A DNA stretch of 33,768 nt from Micromonospora orduensis (lineage in GTDB: Bacteria > Actinomycetota > Actinomycetes > Mycobacteriales > Micromonosporaceae): assembly GCF_006228125.1 (NCBI RefSeq), contig NZ_VDFY01000107.1, forward strand, positions 1 to 33,768, given 5' to 3'. A program made the position numbers and the translations under genes. Shown piece after piece: positions 23,074 to 32,418 of the stretch. A model generated the notes under the pieces. It did no database searches, was not told the origin of the DNA, and saw only the letters and a program-made list of their open reading frames with translations. Each line of letters starts with the position of its first letter. The first letter of the stretch is position 1.

Positions 23074-24420
23074 ATGGCGGTCTTTACCAGACCACGCCAG
23101 GCCTTCGTGATCGCCGGTGCACTCGGGCTGGCGCTCAGCGCCACCGCTTGCGGTACCGGTGACGACAAGAAGAGCGACAAGGCGGGCTCCGCGGAGTGCG
23201 CCGCATACGAGAAGTACCAGGGCAATGACGGCAAGAAGGTCTCCATCTACGCGTCCATCCGTGACGCCGAGGCCGATCTGCTGGAGCGGTCGTGGTCGCA
23301 GTTCACGGACTGCACCGGCATCGAGATCGCGTACGAGGGCAGCGGCGAGTTCGAGGCGCAGCTCCCCGTGCGGGTCGACGGCGGCAACGCCCCCGACATC
23401 GCCTTCGTGCCCCAGCCGGGCCTCGTGAAGCGGTTCGCGGACGCCGGCAAGCTGAAGTCCCTCGGCGCCGACACCAAGGCCATGGCCGAGCAGAACATGC
23501 CGGCCGACTGGCTGAAGTACGGCACCGTCAACGGGACGCTCTACGGCGTGCCGCTCGGCGCGAACGTCAAGTCCTTCGTCTGGTACTCGCCCAAGACCTT
23601 CAAGGAGAAGGGCTGGGAGGTTCCGACCAGCTGGGACCAGCTCATCGCACTGAGCGACAAGATCGCAGCCAGCGGCATGAAGCCGTGGTGCGCGGGCGTC
23701 GAGTCCGGCGACGCCACCGGCTGGCCGGCCACCGACTGGATCGAGGACGTGCTCCTGCGGACGGCGGGCGCCGAGGTCTACGACCAGTGGACCACCCACG
23801 CGATCCCGTTCAACGACCCGCGGGTCGTCGAGGCGGTCGACCGCGCCGGCACCATCCTCAAGAACGAGAAGTACGTCAACGGCGGCTTCGGCGGCGTCAA
23901 GAGCATCACCACCACCGCCTTCCAGGAGGCGGGCCTGCCGGTCGTCAACGGCAAGTGCGCCATGCACCGCCAGGCGTCCTTCTACGCCAACCAGTTCCCT
24001 GAGGGCACCAAGGTGGCCGAGGACGGCGACGCGTTCGCCTTCTACTTCCCGGCCATCGACGCGGCCAAGGGCAAGCCGGTCCTCGGCGCTGGCGAGTTCG
24101 TCGTCGCGTACGCCGACCGCCCCGAGGTGCAGGCGGTGCAGACGTACCTCGCCTCCGCCGAGTACGTGAACAGCCGCGCGAAGCTCGGCAACTGGGTCAC
24201 GGCGAACAACAAGCTGGACATCGCCAACGTGGCCAGCCCGATCGACAAGCTCTCCGTCCAGATCCTGCAGGACAAGAGCGGCACCTTCCGCTTCGACGGA
24301 TCCGACCTGATGCCGGCCGCCGTCGGCGCGGGGACGTTCTGGAAGGGCATGGTCGACTGGATCAACGGCAAGGACACCGCGACGGTGCTCCAGGGCATCG
24401 AAAGCAGCTGGCCGAAGTGA
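23074..24420 (+). CDS. aglE: Alpha-glucoside ABC transporter substrate-binding lipoprotein
   Basis: A 448-residue extracellular sugar-binding protein (family 1 type). A signal peptide ends in a lipobox with Cys26 (LSATAC), so the mature protein is anchored to the outer face of the membrane. The fold is shown by KKVSIYASIRDAEADLLER, GGNAPDIAFVPQPGLV, NGTLYGVPLGANVKSFVWY and GWPATDWIEDVLLRTAG. The sequence resembles AglE-type alpha-glucoside binders, and a GH13 alpha-glucosidase lies in the same gene group, which supports maltose/sucrose/trehalose-like ligands. Ribosome site GGAAGGAGG. A long open frame upstream to 22726 is not coding. It is followed by a large hairpin before the permease genes. 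Confidence 0.92.
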   Translation: MAVFTRPRQAFVIAGALGLALSATACGTGDDKKSDKAGSAECAAYEKYQGNDGKKVSIYASIRDAEADLLERSWSQFTDCTGIEIAYEGSGEFEAQLPVRVDGGNAPDIAFVPQPGLVKRFADAGKLKSLGADTKAMAEQNMPADWLKYGTVNGTLYGVPLGANVKSFVWYSPKTFKEKGWEVPTSWDQLIALSDKIAASGMKPWCAGVESGDATGWPATDWIEDVLLRTAGAEVYDQWTTHAIPFNDPRVVEAVDRAGTILKNEKYVNGGFGGVKSITTTAFQEAGLPVVNGKCAMHRQASFYANQFPEGTKVAEDGDAFAFYFPAIDAAKGKPVLGAGEFVVAYADRPEVQAVQTYLASAEYVNSRAKLGNWVTANNKLDIANVASPIDKLSVQILQDKSGTFRFDGSDLMPAAVGAGTFWKGMVDWINGKDTATVLQGIESSWPK

Positions 24421-24426
24421 TCCCGG

Positions 24427-24462
24427 CGGTGGCCCGGCCCGCGATCGCGGGCCGGGCCACCG
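24427..24462 (+). repeat. Large perfect palindrome between binding-protein and permease genes
   Basis: A perfect 36-base inverted repeat (16-bp stem if GATC forms the loop) just behind the aglE stop and 28 bases before the permease start. Such hairpins in binding-protein operons typically protect the upstream mRNA or partly stop transcription, so that the binding protein is made in excess over the permeases. Confidence 0.75.
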
Positions 24463-24489
24463 GCCCCTTTGACCCGAGAGGGAGGGTTG

Positions 24490-25536
24490 ATGGAGTTCGA
24501 CTTCGCCGATCAGCAGCCGAAGCTCCTCATGCTGATGTACGGGCTGATCGCCTTCGTGGTGGTGGTGGGCGGTCTGCTCCTGCTGCTCGACGTCGTGCCG
24601 GCCCAGTTCGCCCGTCGACGGGAGGCCCAGCTCGTCGCCGCCTCCGTGGGCGGGGGGCCGCTGCCCCGCCGACGCAAGCAGCGGGAAGGGCTCTTCGCGT
24701 TCTTCTTCCTGCTGCCGACGCTGCTGCTGCTCACCATCGGCCTGGTCGTGCCGGCCATCCGCACCGTGCTGCTCTCCCTGATGGACGGGAGTAGCACCAA
24801 CTGGGTGGGGCTGCGCAACTACGGCTGGATGTTCTCCGAAGACTCGATCGTCCGGGTCCTGATCAACACCCTGATCTGGGTGCTCCTGGTCCCGCTGGTG
24901 GCGACCACATTCGGCCTGATCTACGCCGTGCTGGTGGACAAGGTCCGCTTCGAGGCGGTGGCCAAGTCACTGGTCTTCCTACCGATGGCCATCTCCTTCG
25001 TCGGCGCCAGCATCATCTGGAAGTTCGTCTACGCCTTCCGTGGCGTCGGAGACCAGATCGGCCTGCTCAACCAGATCGTGGTGAGTCTCGGCGGTGAGCC
25101 CAAGCAGTGGTTGCTGAATTCACCCCTTAACACGCTGCTGCTGATCGTCATCATGGTCTGGATCCAGGCCGGCTTCGCCATGGTGATCCTCTCCGCCGCG
25201 ATCAAGGCGATCCCCGGGGACATCGTGGAGGCCGCCCGCCTCGACGGGGTCAGCCCCTGGCAGATGTTCTGGCGGATCACCATGCCGAGCATCCGGCCGG
25301 CGCTGATCGTGGTGGTGGTGACAATTTCGATCGCCACCCTCAAGGTCTTCGACATCGTCCGGACCGCGACCAACGGCAACTACGACACCAGCGTGATCGC
25401 CACCGACATGTACAACCAGGCCTTCCGGTACGGCCAGAGCGGCCGGGGTTCCGCGCTGGCGGTCTTCCTCTTCATCCTGGTCATCCCGATCGTGATCTAC
25501 CAGGTCCGCAACCTCCGTCAACAGCGGGAGGGCTGA
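24490..25536 (+). CDS. aglF: Sugar ABC transporter permease (alpha-glucoside type)
   Basis: A 348-residue permease. An extra N-terminal membrane helix (about 12-37) and a basic linker precede the usual six helices; this extended N-terminus is typical of MalF/AglF-type partners. The coupling (EAA) loop reads EAARLDGVSPWQMFWRITMP and contacts the ATPase. ATG with GAGGGAGGG upstream; the in-frame GTG-type start near 24469 is less likely. The second permease begins one base after its stop. No ATPase gene lies nearby; a shared ATPase such as MsiK probably energises the system. Confidence 0.92.
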   Translation: MEFDFADQQPKLLMLMYGLIAFVVVVGGLLLLLDVVPAQFARRREAQLVAASVGGGPLPRRRKQREGLFAFFFLLPTLLLLTIGLVVPAIRTVLLSLMDGSSTNWVGLRNYGWMFSEDSIVRVLINTLIWVLLVPLVATTFGLIYAVLVDKVRFEAVAKSLVFLPMAISFVGASIIWKFVYAFRGVGDQIGLLNQIVVSLGGEPKQWLLNSPLNTLLLIVIMVWIQAGFAMVILSAAIKAIPGDIVEAARLDGVSPWQMFWRITMPSIRPALIVVVVTISIATLKVFDIVRTATNGNYDTSVIATDMYNQAFRYGQSGRGSALAVFLFILVIPIVIYQVRNLRQQREG

Positions 25537-25537
25537 G

Positions 25538-26506
25538 ATGACGACCGCAACGCCCACCGTCGCCGCCGGCACCCAGAAGACCGGCGGCACCCCGTCCACC
25601 GCCGCAGGCCGGGTCCGCAAGCGGTTGAACAGCCGCACCGCGACGCTCGTCTCGATCGTCATCGCGGTGGTCTGGACCATCCCGACCTTCGGCCTCTTCG
25701 TCTCCTCCCTCCGGCCGGAGGACGAGATCAAGACCACCGGCTGGTGGACAGCCTTCACCAACCCGCAGTTCACTCTGGAGAACTACCAGCAGGTCCTGTT
25801 CGGGCAGTCGTCGTCGTCCGGGCAGCTCGCCGGGTACTTCATCAACTCGCTGGCGATCACCATCCCGTCGGTGCTCTTCCCGATCGCCTTCGCGTGCCTG
25901 GCCGCGTACGCGCTGGCGTGGATCAACTTCCGTGGCCGGGACTGGCTCTACATCGCGATCTTCGCGTTGCAGATCGTGCCACTGCAGATGGCTCTGGTGC
26001 CGTTGCTGAGGTTCTTCTCCACCGGGGTGTCCGTCGGCGGCATCACCCTGATGCCGGCCTGGGATCTGGTCGACGAACAGAAGTTCGCCCAGGTGTGGTT
26101 CGCGCACACCTGCTTCGCGCTCCCGTTCGCCGTCTTCCTGCTGCACAACTTCATCTCGCAACTGCCCGGAGACCTGATGGAGGCGGCCCGGGTGGACGGT
26201 GCCACCCACCCGAAGATCTTCCGCACCATCGTGCTGCCGCTGATCACTCCGGCGCTGGCCGCGATCGGCATCTTCCAGTTCCTCTGGGTCTGGAACGACC
26301 TGCTGGTCGCGCTGATCTTTGCCGGCGGGAGTGACGAAACCGCCCCGCTCACCGTCCGGCTCGCCGAGATGGCCGGCACCCGGGGCAACGAGTGGCAGCG
26401 ATTGACCGCCGGTGCGTTCGTCTCGATCGTCGTACCCCTCATCGTGTTCCTGTCCCTACAGCGCTTCTTCGTGCGAGGTCTGCTCGCCGGCAGCGTCAAG
26501 GGCTGA
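25538..26506 (+). CDS. aglG: Carbohydrate ABC transporter permease (alpha-glucoside type)
   Basis: A 322-residue MalG/AglG-type permease with six membrane helices after a Thr/Ala-rich N-terminal tail. The coupling loop is EAARVDGATHPKIFRTIVLP (about 213-232), and the end (LSLQRFFVRGLLAGSVKG) is the conserved MalG-like C-terminus that reaches into the ATPase. Its ATG lies one base after the stop of the first permease, and the ribosome site GGGAGGG is inside the previous gene. A strong terminator hairpin follows. Confidence 0.93.
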   Translation: MTTATPTVAAGTQKTGGTPSTAAGRVRKRLNSRTATLVSIVIAVVWTIPTFGLFVSSLRPEDEIKTTGWWTAFTNPQFTLENYQQVLFGQSSSSGQLAGYFINSLAITIPSVLFPIAFACLAAYALAWINFRGRDWLYIAIFALQIVPLQMALVPLLRFFSTGVSVGGITLMPAWDLVDEQKFAQVWFAHTCFALPFAVFLLHNFISQLPGDLMEAARVDGATHPKIFRTIVLPLITPALAAIGIFQFLWVWNDLLVALIFAGGSDETAPLTVRLAEMAGTRGNEWQRLTAGAFVSIVVPLIVFLSLQRFFVRGLLAGSVKG

Positions 26507-26510
26507 CCGC

Positions 26511-26550
26511 GCGCCCGCCGCCGTCTGGCCCCTTGGACGGCGGCGGGCGC
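26511..26550 (+). terminator. Strong hairpin after aglG
   Basis: Perfect 15-bp stem (26511-26525 with 26536-26550), ten-base loop, four bases after the permease stop and 22 bases before the regulator start. It probably limits transcription into the regulator and glucosidase genes. Confidence 0.75.
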
Positions 26551-26572
26551 CGGGCACCGAGCGGGGGAAACC

Positions 26573-27622
26573 GTGACGAGGATCGATGATGTGGCCCGGC
26601 TGGCGGGAGTGTCCACGGCCACCGTCTCGCGGGCACTGCGCGGACTGCCGACGGTCTCGGCCGCCACCCGGCGCAGGGTGCTCGCCGCCGCCGAACAACT
26701 CGACTACGAGGTCTCGCCGAGCGCGTCCCGGCTGGCCGGTGGCCGGACCGGCACGGTGGCGGTGGTGGTCCCCCGGATCACCCGCTGGTTCTTCAGCACC
26801 GTCGTCGAGGCGGTCGAGGAGTACCTCCACGACTCCGGCTACGACCTGTTGCTCTACAACCTGGGCGGCCGGGAGCAGGTACGCCAGCGGGTGCTGCGGA
26901 CGGCCAACCTGCACAAGCGGGTGGACGCCATCATGCTCGTCGCCACACCGCTGCGGCCGGCGGACCTGACCGCTCTGGCCAGCTTGGACCTGCCCGGGGT
27001 GACCATCAGCTCGGGCAGCCGCGTCCCCCGGTGGCCGTGCGTACGGATCGACGACGTGGCCGCCGCGCGGACCGCCACCCGGCACCTTCTCGACCTCGGC
27101 CACCAGCGGATCGCGCACATCTCCGGCGACCCCGACGACGAATTGGCCTTCACCACCCACCTTGATCGACGCCGCGGCTACCAGGCGGAGCTGCGGGCGG
27201 CCGGTCTGCGCCCGGACCCGAGCCTGGACGTCGAGTCGACGTTCACCATCGACGGCGGCAACCGGGCCACCGCCGAACTGCTGGCACGTGGTGGCCCGCC
27301 ACCGACCGCGATCGTCGCGGCCTGCGACGAGATGGCGATGGGCGCGTTGACCGCGCTGCGCGACGCCGGGCTGCGGGTGCCGCAGGACGTCAGCGTGATC
27401 GGCATCGACGACCACGACCTGGCTGGCGTGCTGGGGCTCAGCACCGTCACCCAGCCCGCCGCCGAGCAGGGCCGGCTGGCGGCGCGAATCCTGCTCGACC
27501 CGCTCGGCGCCCGCACCCTGGGCCCGGTCGTCGGCCAGCGCGGCGCTGACGGCGACACACCGGTGATCCTGCCCACTCGGCTGGTCGTCCGGGACTCCAC
27601 CGCGCCACCCCGGGCACACTGA
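26573..27622 (+). CDS. aglR: LacI family transcriptional regulator
   Basis: A 349-residue repressor. The N-terminal helix-turn-helix (TRIDDVARLAGVSTATVSRA) and hinge (LDYEVSPSASRLAGGRTG region) are textbook LacI; the C-terminal periplasmic-binding-like domain (TGTVAVVVPRITRWFF, HISGDPDD, ACDEMAMGALTALRDAG, VSVIGIDDHDLA) binds an effector, probably an alpha-glucoside. GTG start with GGGGGAAA upstream. Its likely operator is the palindrome at 22989-23002. Its stop TGA is in the same frame as the following glucosidase gene, 30 bases upstream of that gene's start. Confidence 0.92.
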   Translation: MTRIDDVARLAGVSTATVSRALRGLPTVSAATRRRVLAAAEQLDYEVSPSASRLAGGRTGTVAVVVPRITRWFFSTVVEAVEEYLHDSGYDLLLYNLGGREQVRQRVLRTANLHKRVDAIMLVATPLRPADLTALASLDLPGVTISSGSRVPRWPCVRIDDVAAARTATRHLLDLGHQRIAHISGDPDDELAFTTHLDRRRGYQAELRAAGLRPDPSLDVESTFTIDGGNRATAELLARGGPPPTAIVAACDEMAMGALTALRDAGLRVPQDVSVIGIDDHDLAGVLGLSTVTQPAAEQGRLAARILLDPLGARTLGPVVGQRGADGDTPVILPTRLVVRDSTAPPRAH

Positions 27623-27652
27623 CACTTCACCAACGCGACACGGGAGACGACC

Positions 27653-29323
27653 CTGAACACCGATCCGACGCAGCAGCCCTCCTCCGGTCACCCGGTCACC
27701 GGGTGGTGGACCGAGGCCGCCATCTACCAGATCTACCCCCGCTCGTTCGCCGACTCCGACGGCGACGGAATCGGTGACCTGCCGGGCATCACCGCCCGCC
27801 TCGACCACCTGGTCGAGCTGGGCGTCGACGCGGTGTGGCTCTCCCCCTTCTACCCGTCGCCGCAGGCCGACGCGGGCTACGACGTGGCCGACTACCGCGA
27901 CATCGATCCGCTGTTCGGCACCCTCGCCGACGCGGACAAGCTGATCGCCGAGGCGCGCTCGCGCGGCCTGCGGGTGATCGTCGACCTCGTACCGAACCAC
28001 ACGTCCTCGGCGCACCGCTGGTTCCAGGCGGCGCTGCCGGCCGCACCGGGCAGCCCGGAACGGTCCCGCTACGTCTTCCGGGACGGCCGGGGACCGGACG
28101 GCGACCAGCCGCCGAACGACTGGCAGAGCGTCTTCGGCGGTCCGGCCTGGACGCGCACCGTCGACCCGGACGGGCGCCCCGGCCAGTGGTACCTGCACCT
28201 GTTCGACACCGGCCAGCCGGACCTCAACTGGGACAACCCGGAGGTGCACGCGGAGTTCCTGGACGTGCTGCGGTTCTGGCTGGACCGTGGGGTGGACGGC
28301 TTCCGGGTCGACGTGGCGCACGGCCTGGTCAAGCAGGCCGACCTGGCCGACTGGCAGGAACCGCAGGAGATCCTCTCCGGCAACGAGGTGGACAAGCAGC
28401 GCCCGCCGATGTGGGACCAGGAGGGCGTACACGAGATCTACCGGCAGTGGCGGCAGGTCCTGGACAGCTACCCCGGCGAGCGGGTGCTCGTCGCCGAGGC
28501 GTGGGTGGAGCCCGCCGAGCGGCTGGCCCGCTACGTCCGCCCGGACGAGATGCACCAGGCGTTCAACTTCGAGTACCTGCTCGCGGCGTGGACCGCACCG
28601 GCCCAGTACGCCGTGATCACCCGCTCGTTGGAGGCGACCGACTCGGTCGGCGCGCCGACCACCTGGGTGCTGTCCAACCACGACGTGGTGCGGCACGCCT
28701 CCCGTCTGGGCCTGCCGGTGGCCGGCGGCCGGCCCAACGGCATCGGCATCGGCGACCCGCAGCCGGACGCCGCGCTCGGCCTGCGCCGGGCCCGCGCGGC
28801 CACCCTGCTGATGCTCGCCCTGCCCGGCTCCGCGTACCTCTACCAGGGCGAGGAACTGGGGCTGCCCGAGCACACCACGATGCCCGACGAGGCCCGGCAG
28901 GACCCGACCTGGGCGCGGAGCGGGCACACCCAGCGTGGCCGGGACGGCTGCCGGGTGCCGATCCCGTGGGAGGCCGACGCCCCGTCGTACGGCTTCGGGC
29001 CGACCGACGCGAGCTGGCTGCCACAGCCCGCGCTCTGGGCGGAGTACGCCCTGGACCGGCAGCGCGGCGTGCCCGGCTCGACGTACGAGCTGTACCGCAC
29101 CGCGCTGCGGCTGCGCCGCGCCCACGGGCTGGGCCGGGGCACGCTGGAGTGGCTGTCGTCCGGCGACGAGGTGCTGACCTTCCGCAACGGTGAGCTGACG
29201 GTGCTGACCAACTTCGGCGACGCCCCGGTGCCGGTTCCGGCCGGTGCCGAGGTGCTGGCCGCCAGCGGGCCGCTGGACGACGGCGCGGTCCCGACCGACG
29301 TGACAGTCTGGCTGCGCGGCTGA
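27653..29323 (+). CDS. aglA: GH13 family alpha-glucosidase with probable CTG start
   Basis: A cytosolic alpha-glucosidase of the oligo-1,6-glucosidase/AglA type, about 556 residues. The four GH13 regions are present: DLVPNH (about 111-116), GFRVDVAHG with nucleophile Asp220, acid/base Glu282 in VAEAWV, and SNHD with Asp344. The first barrel strand (WWTEAAIYQIYPRSFADS) lies upstream of the first canonical start, GTG 27833, so that start would give a broken enzyme. Between the regulator's stop (27620-27622, same frame) and 27833 there is no ATG, GTG or TTG; the CTG at 27653 follows GGGAG at good distance and gives an N-terminus of normal length. It should hydrolyse the sugars imported by the adjacent ABC transporter. 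Confidence 0.9.
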   Translation: MNTDPTQQPSSGHPVTGWWTEAAIYQIYPRSFADSDGDGIGDLPGITARLDHLVELGVDAVWLSPFYPSPQADAGYDVADYRDIDPLFGTLADADKLIAEARSRGLRVIVDLVPNHTSSAHRWFQAALPAAPGSPERSRYVFRDGRGPDGDQPPNDWQSVFGGPAWTRTVDPDGRPGQWYLHLFDTGQPDLNWDNPEVHAEFLDVLRFWLDRGVDGFRVDVAHGLVKQADLADWQEPQEILSGNEVDKQRPPMWDQEGVHEIYRQWRQVLDSYPGERVLVAEAWVEPAERLARYVRPDEMHQAFNFEYLLAAWTAPAQYAVITRSLEATDSVGAPTTWVLSNHDVVRHASRLGLPVAGGRPNGIGIGDPQPDAALGLRRARAATLLMLALPGSAYLYQGEELGLPEHTTMPDEARQDPTWARSGHTQRGRDGCRVPIPWEADAPSYGFGPTDASWLPQPALWAEYALDRQRGVPGSTYELYRTALRLRRAHGLGRGTLEWLSSGDEVLTFRNGELTVLTNFGDAPVPVPAGAEVLAASGPLDDGAVPTDVTVWLRG

Positions 29324-29347
29324 CCCCGTACCCGCGTCCCGACCCGA

Positions 29348-29386
29348 CCGGCCCGTCCGCCGAACTGTGCTTCGCGGGCGGGCCGG
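29348..29386. terminator. Terminator between convergent glucosidase and MFS genes
   Basis: 13-bp stem with one G-T pair (29348-29360 with 29374-29386), 13-base loop, 24 bases after the glucosidase stop. It can also serve the convergent MFS gene. Confidence 0.7.
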
Positions 29387-29457
29387 CGGGGTGGCCGGCG
29401 TCGCTTTGGAGCTGATGTCGTGAACGAATCACGGGAGAGCCGAGCGGCCGAGAGTCC

Positions 29458-30897
29458 TCAGAGGCGGTCGGCGCGGGCGTGCAGCAGGTCGTGCACGTTG
29501 TCGATGTCCGCCGGTGAGGTCCGCGAGGCGAGCCAGTACATGATGCCGGTGGGGATGAAGAACAGCTGGAACGCGGCCAACCCGACGGCGAAGTTCAACG
29601 GCGGCGGGAACGCCGAACGCAGGCCCTGGAAGGCTGCCCCGACCAACCCGTTGCCGGCCGCCCGACCGACACCGTTGACCAGGTTGCCCATGCTGTAGAC
29701 GGTGCCCCGGTGCTCCGGCGGGTTCACGTCGGCGATCAACGCGAACCAGTTCGGCGAATTGGCCGAGGTCAGCGCGAGCGCCACGATCGCGGTGAGCAGG
29801 CTCAGCCCGACCGTCGGTTCGGTGAACACACTGGCCAGCACCGCACCGACCACCGCTCCCCCGCCCGCGCCGTCGGGCACGTCGATGGTCACCGGAACGA
29901 AGAACAACACCAGGTAGAACGGCAACGCGGCGAGGATGCCGACAGCTGCGACAAGCGCACGGCCCCTCGGGGTACGCCGCTGCACGGCGTCACCGATCAG
30001 CCCGCCCACGATGGAGAGCACCCCGCCGAGCTGGAACAACGTGGCGAAGACGCTGCCCACCACCACGGCTGTCGATTCCGAGTAGCCCTGGGCCTCGGCC
30101 CGTTCGGCGAACAGCACCGGCAGCCAGACCAGCGAGCCGAACGCCGCCTGCGCGGTCAGGCCCTGCAGGATCAGCCACAGGTTGGTCCGCCGGGCCAGGA
30201 TGCGCGGCAGATCGGCCCGGCTGATCCGGTAGTCGTACTCGGCGCCGGCGTTCAACGCGCCGGCCAGCTCCGGTTCGCTCTGGCCCCGCCGGATGTCGTA
30301 GGTGAACAGGTACGCCAGGGTGGCGGCCAGGCCCACACCGGTCAGCAGCAGGAACGGCCGCCGCCAGTCACTGGCCCCGAGCAGCCCTCCGAGGAGCGTT
30401 CCCGCGAGGGTCCCGACCCCCTGGGACAGCCCCCAGAAGCTCATCACCAGCCCTCGCCGGGTCGGCGAGATCAGGTCCGTGACCACCGAGTAGCCCACCG
30501 AACCGACCGCACCGAGGCCGACCGCCGCGACGAGTTGGGCGGCCAGGAACGTGACGTACCCGCCGGCGAGCGCGCTACCGCCGGTGCCCGCCGCCCACAG
30601 CAGCGTGCCCACCATGAGCAGCGGCTTGCGGTTGGTCCGGTCCCCGACGTACGCCCAGCCGACCGAGGCGACCGCACTGATCAGGAAGCTGACCGCGGTG
30701 ACCAGACCCAGCAGCCCCGTGGACACGTCGAACTCGTCCGCGATCGGCCCGTACAGCGGCGGAACCAGCCCGATCGCCACGTTGTCCAGGGAGGCGAGCA
30801 GCACGAACACGACGACGCTGTACAGCCGGTGGGTCCGGCCACCGCCCCGGCCGTGCGGGCGTCGGCCGGGCTGGGTCCCGCCACTGCTCACGGTCAT
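29458..30897 (-). CDS. MFS transporter
   Basis: A 479-residue major facilitator with twelve predicted helices. The loop 2-3 signature is GWAYVGDRTNRKPLLMVG, and YSVVTDLISPTRRGLVMSFWGL follows helix 4-5. The second half repeats the pattern (GGLIGDAVQRRTPRGRALV, then ALIADVNPPEHRGTVYSMGNLVNG), resembling Spinster/hexuronate-like transporters. The ATG at 30897 is preferred: a GTG at 30936 would begin inside the terminator stem of the upstream gene. Lying behind xylA-xylB on the same strand, it could export or import a sugar, but the terminator between argues against strict co-transcription. Substrate unknown. Confidence 0.88.
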   Translation of the reverse strand: MTVSSGGTQPGRRPHGRGGGRTHRLYSVVVFVLLASLDNVAIGLVPPLYGPIADEFDVSTGLLGLVTAVSFLISAVASVGWAYVGDRTNRKPLLMVGTLLWAAGTGGSALAGGYVTFLAAQLVAAVGLGAVGSVGYSVVTDLISPTRRGLVMSFWGLSQGVGTLAGTLLGGLLGASDWRRPFLLLTGVGLAATLAYLFTYDIRRGQSEPELAGALNAGAEYDYRISRADLPRILARRTNLWLILQGLTAQAAFGSLVWLPVLFAERAEAQGYSESTAVVVGSVFATLFQLGGVLSIVGGLIGDAVQRRTPRGRALVAAVGILAALPFYLVLFFVPVTIDVPDGAGGGAVVGAVLASVFTEPTVGLSLLTAIVALALTSANSPNWFALIADVNPPEHRGTVYSMGNLVNGVGRAAGNGLVGAAFQGLRSAFPPPLNFAVGLAAFQLFFIPTGIMYWLASRTSPADIDNVHDLLHARADRL

Positions 30898-30934
30898 GAC
30901 GGGCAGCCAACCAGACTCCGGTACGGCGATCGTC

Positions 30935-30968
30935 ACGCGGGTGGGCGCCGGCCGGCTCCCACCCGCGT
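30935..30968 (-). terminator. Terminator behind xylB
   Basis: 11-bp perfect stem (30935-30945 with 30958-30968), 12-base loop, 13 bases past the xylB stop on the minus strand. It separates the xylose operon from the MFS gene. Confidence 0.75.
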
Positions 30969-30981
30969 CGACTCCGACCGG

Positions 30982-32409
30982 TCAGCGGCGGTCGAGGACC
31001 AGTCCGCTCGCTGCCGCGTACCGCTCGCGGACGGCGGGCACGGGCTCGGCCGCGTACTCCTCGGTGCCCTTGAGCTCCCACACCGGCGGCGTCGGACCGC
31101 CCAGGGCGACCCAGGCGGCCTGCCGGGCCGCGCCGTCGGCGACGTACTCCCCCGCTGGTGGGACGACCACCGGGCAGCCGAAGACCTGCGGCGCGATCCG
31201 GCGAACGGCGGCGGACCGGGCGCCGCCGCCGACCAGGATGACCCGGCGGACGGTGGCACCCTGCGCGGTCAGCGCGTCCAGGCCGTCGGCGAGCGCGCAG
31301 AGCATCCCCTCCACGGCGGCCCGCGCGAGGTGCGCGGGGGTCGACGTGCGCAGGGTCAGGCCGTGCACCGCGCCGGTGGCGAGTGGACGGTTCGGCGTCC
31401 GCTCCCCCTCCAGGTACGGCACCATGACCAGCCCGTCGGCGCCGGCCGGCGCGGAGAGCGCCAGCTCGGCCAGCTCGTCCAGGCCGACGCCGAGCAGCGC
31501 GGCGGCGGCATCCAGCACCCGGGCGGCGTTGAGCGTGGCGACCAGCGGTAGGAAACGACCGGACGCGTCGGCGAAACCCGCCACCGCACCGCTCTCGTCG
31601 GCGGCCGGCACGTCGGCGACGCTGAACACGGTGCCGGAGGTGCCGATGGAGACGATCACGTCACCCGGCCCGGCGCCGACGCCGAGCGCGGCGGCGGCGT
31701 TGTCCCCGGTGCCCGCGCCGAGCAGCGCGCCGCCCGACCCACCCAGCTCGTCGGCGAGTCTGCCCGCCGACTCCGCCGGACCGAGCACCTGGGGCACCAC
31801 CAACCGCCGGCCGAAGCCCCGCTCCAGCAGGTCCATCCGGTAGTCGCCGGTGGCCGGCGACCAGTAGCTGGTGCCGCTGGCGTCACCCCTGTCGGTACGC
31901 AACGCGTCCAACCCCGCTGCGCCGGCCAGTCGCCAGGTCAGCCAGTCGTGCGGCAGGCACACCGCCGCCACCCGGGCGGCCAGCTCCGGCTCGTGGGTGG
32001 CCAGCCACCGCAGCTTGGTGAGGGTGAAGCTGGCCACCGGCACACTTCCGGTGGCCTCGGCCCAGAACCGACGCCCGACCGCGCCGCCGCCGGCCTCCTC
32101 GATGAGGTCGGCGGCGGCGTCGGCGGATCGGGTGTCGTTCCACAGCAGCGCCGGGCGGACCACCCGGCCGCCCTCGTCGAGGCAGACCATGCCGTGCTGC
32201 TGGCCGGCGACGGAGACCGCCGCCACGTCGGCCAGCCCGCCGGCCTGGTCGGCGGCGCTGCGCAGCGCCTGCCACCAGGCTTCCGGGTCGACCTCCGTGC
32301 CGTCCGGGTGCGGCGCCCGGCCCTGCCGGAGCAGGGCACCGGTCTCCGCGTCCCGGATCACCACCTTGCAGGACTGGGTGGACGAGTCAACGCCCGCGAC
32401 CAGCGGCAT
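30982..32409 (-). CDS. xylB: Xylulokinase
   Basis: Phosphorylates D-xylulose to xylulose 5-phosphate with ATP (cytosol). A 475-residue FGGY kinase: [15 protein letters not shown] is the N-terminal phosphate loop, [13 protein letters not shown] the substrate-side motif, [13 protein letters not shown] and [10 protein letters not shown] the ATPase-fold loops, [15 protein letters not shown] the FGGY signature 2 region, and [14 protein letters not shown] the adenosine motif. It begins nine bases after the xylA stop; its ribosome site GAGG overlaps that stop codon, so the two genes are translationally linked. Confidence 0.95.
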   Translation of the reverse strand: MPLVAGVDSSTQSCKVVIRDAETGALLRQGRAPHPDGTEVDPEAWWQALRSAADQAGGLADVAAVSVAGQQHGMVCLDEGGRVVRPALLWNDTRSADAAADLIEEAGGGAVGRRFWAEATGSVPVASFTLTKLRWLATHEPELAARVAAVCLPHDWLTWRLAGAAGLDALRTDRGDASGTSYWSPATGDYRMDLLERGFGRRLVVPQVLGPAESAGRLADELGGSGGALLGAGTGDNAAAALGVGAGPGDVIVSIGTSGTVFSVADVPAADESGAVAGFADASGRFLPLVATLNAARVLDAAAALLGVGLDELAELALSAPAGADGLVMVPYLEGERTPNRPLATGAVHGLTLRTSTPAHLARAAVEGMLCALADGLDALTAQGATVRRVILVGGGARSAAVRRIAPQVFGCPVVVPPAGEYVADGAARQAAWVALGGPTPPVWELKGTEEYAAEPVPAVRERYAAASGLVLDRR

Positions 32410-32418
32410 GGCGGGGCC

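Noticed and set aside
23074..26506. Missing ATPase as evidence of a broken transporter
   Set aside because: Actinobacterial sugar ABC operons usually lack their own ATPase and use a shared one encoded elsewhere.
26456..29125. 889-codon open frame on the minus strand opposite the LacI and glucosidase genes
   Set aside because: A shadow of GC-rich codon bias: it is antisense to two clear genes and its translation is low-complexity Arg/Gly/Val/Pro with no domain.
29710..31551. 613-codon plus-strand frame opposite the MFS and xylB genes
   Set aside because: Antisense shadow; the translation is Arg/Gln/Gly-rich, and the minus strand carries complete recognised proteins.
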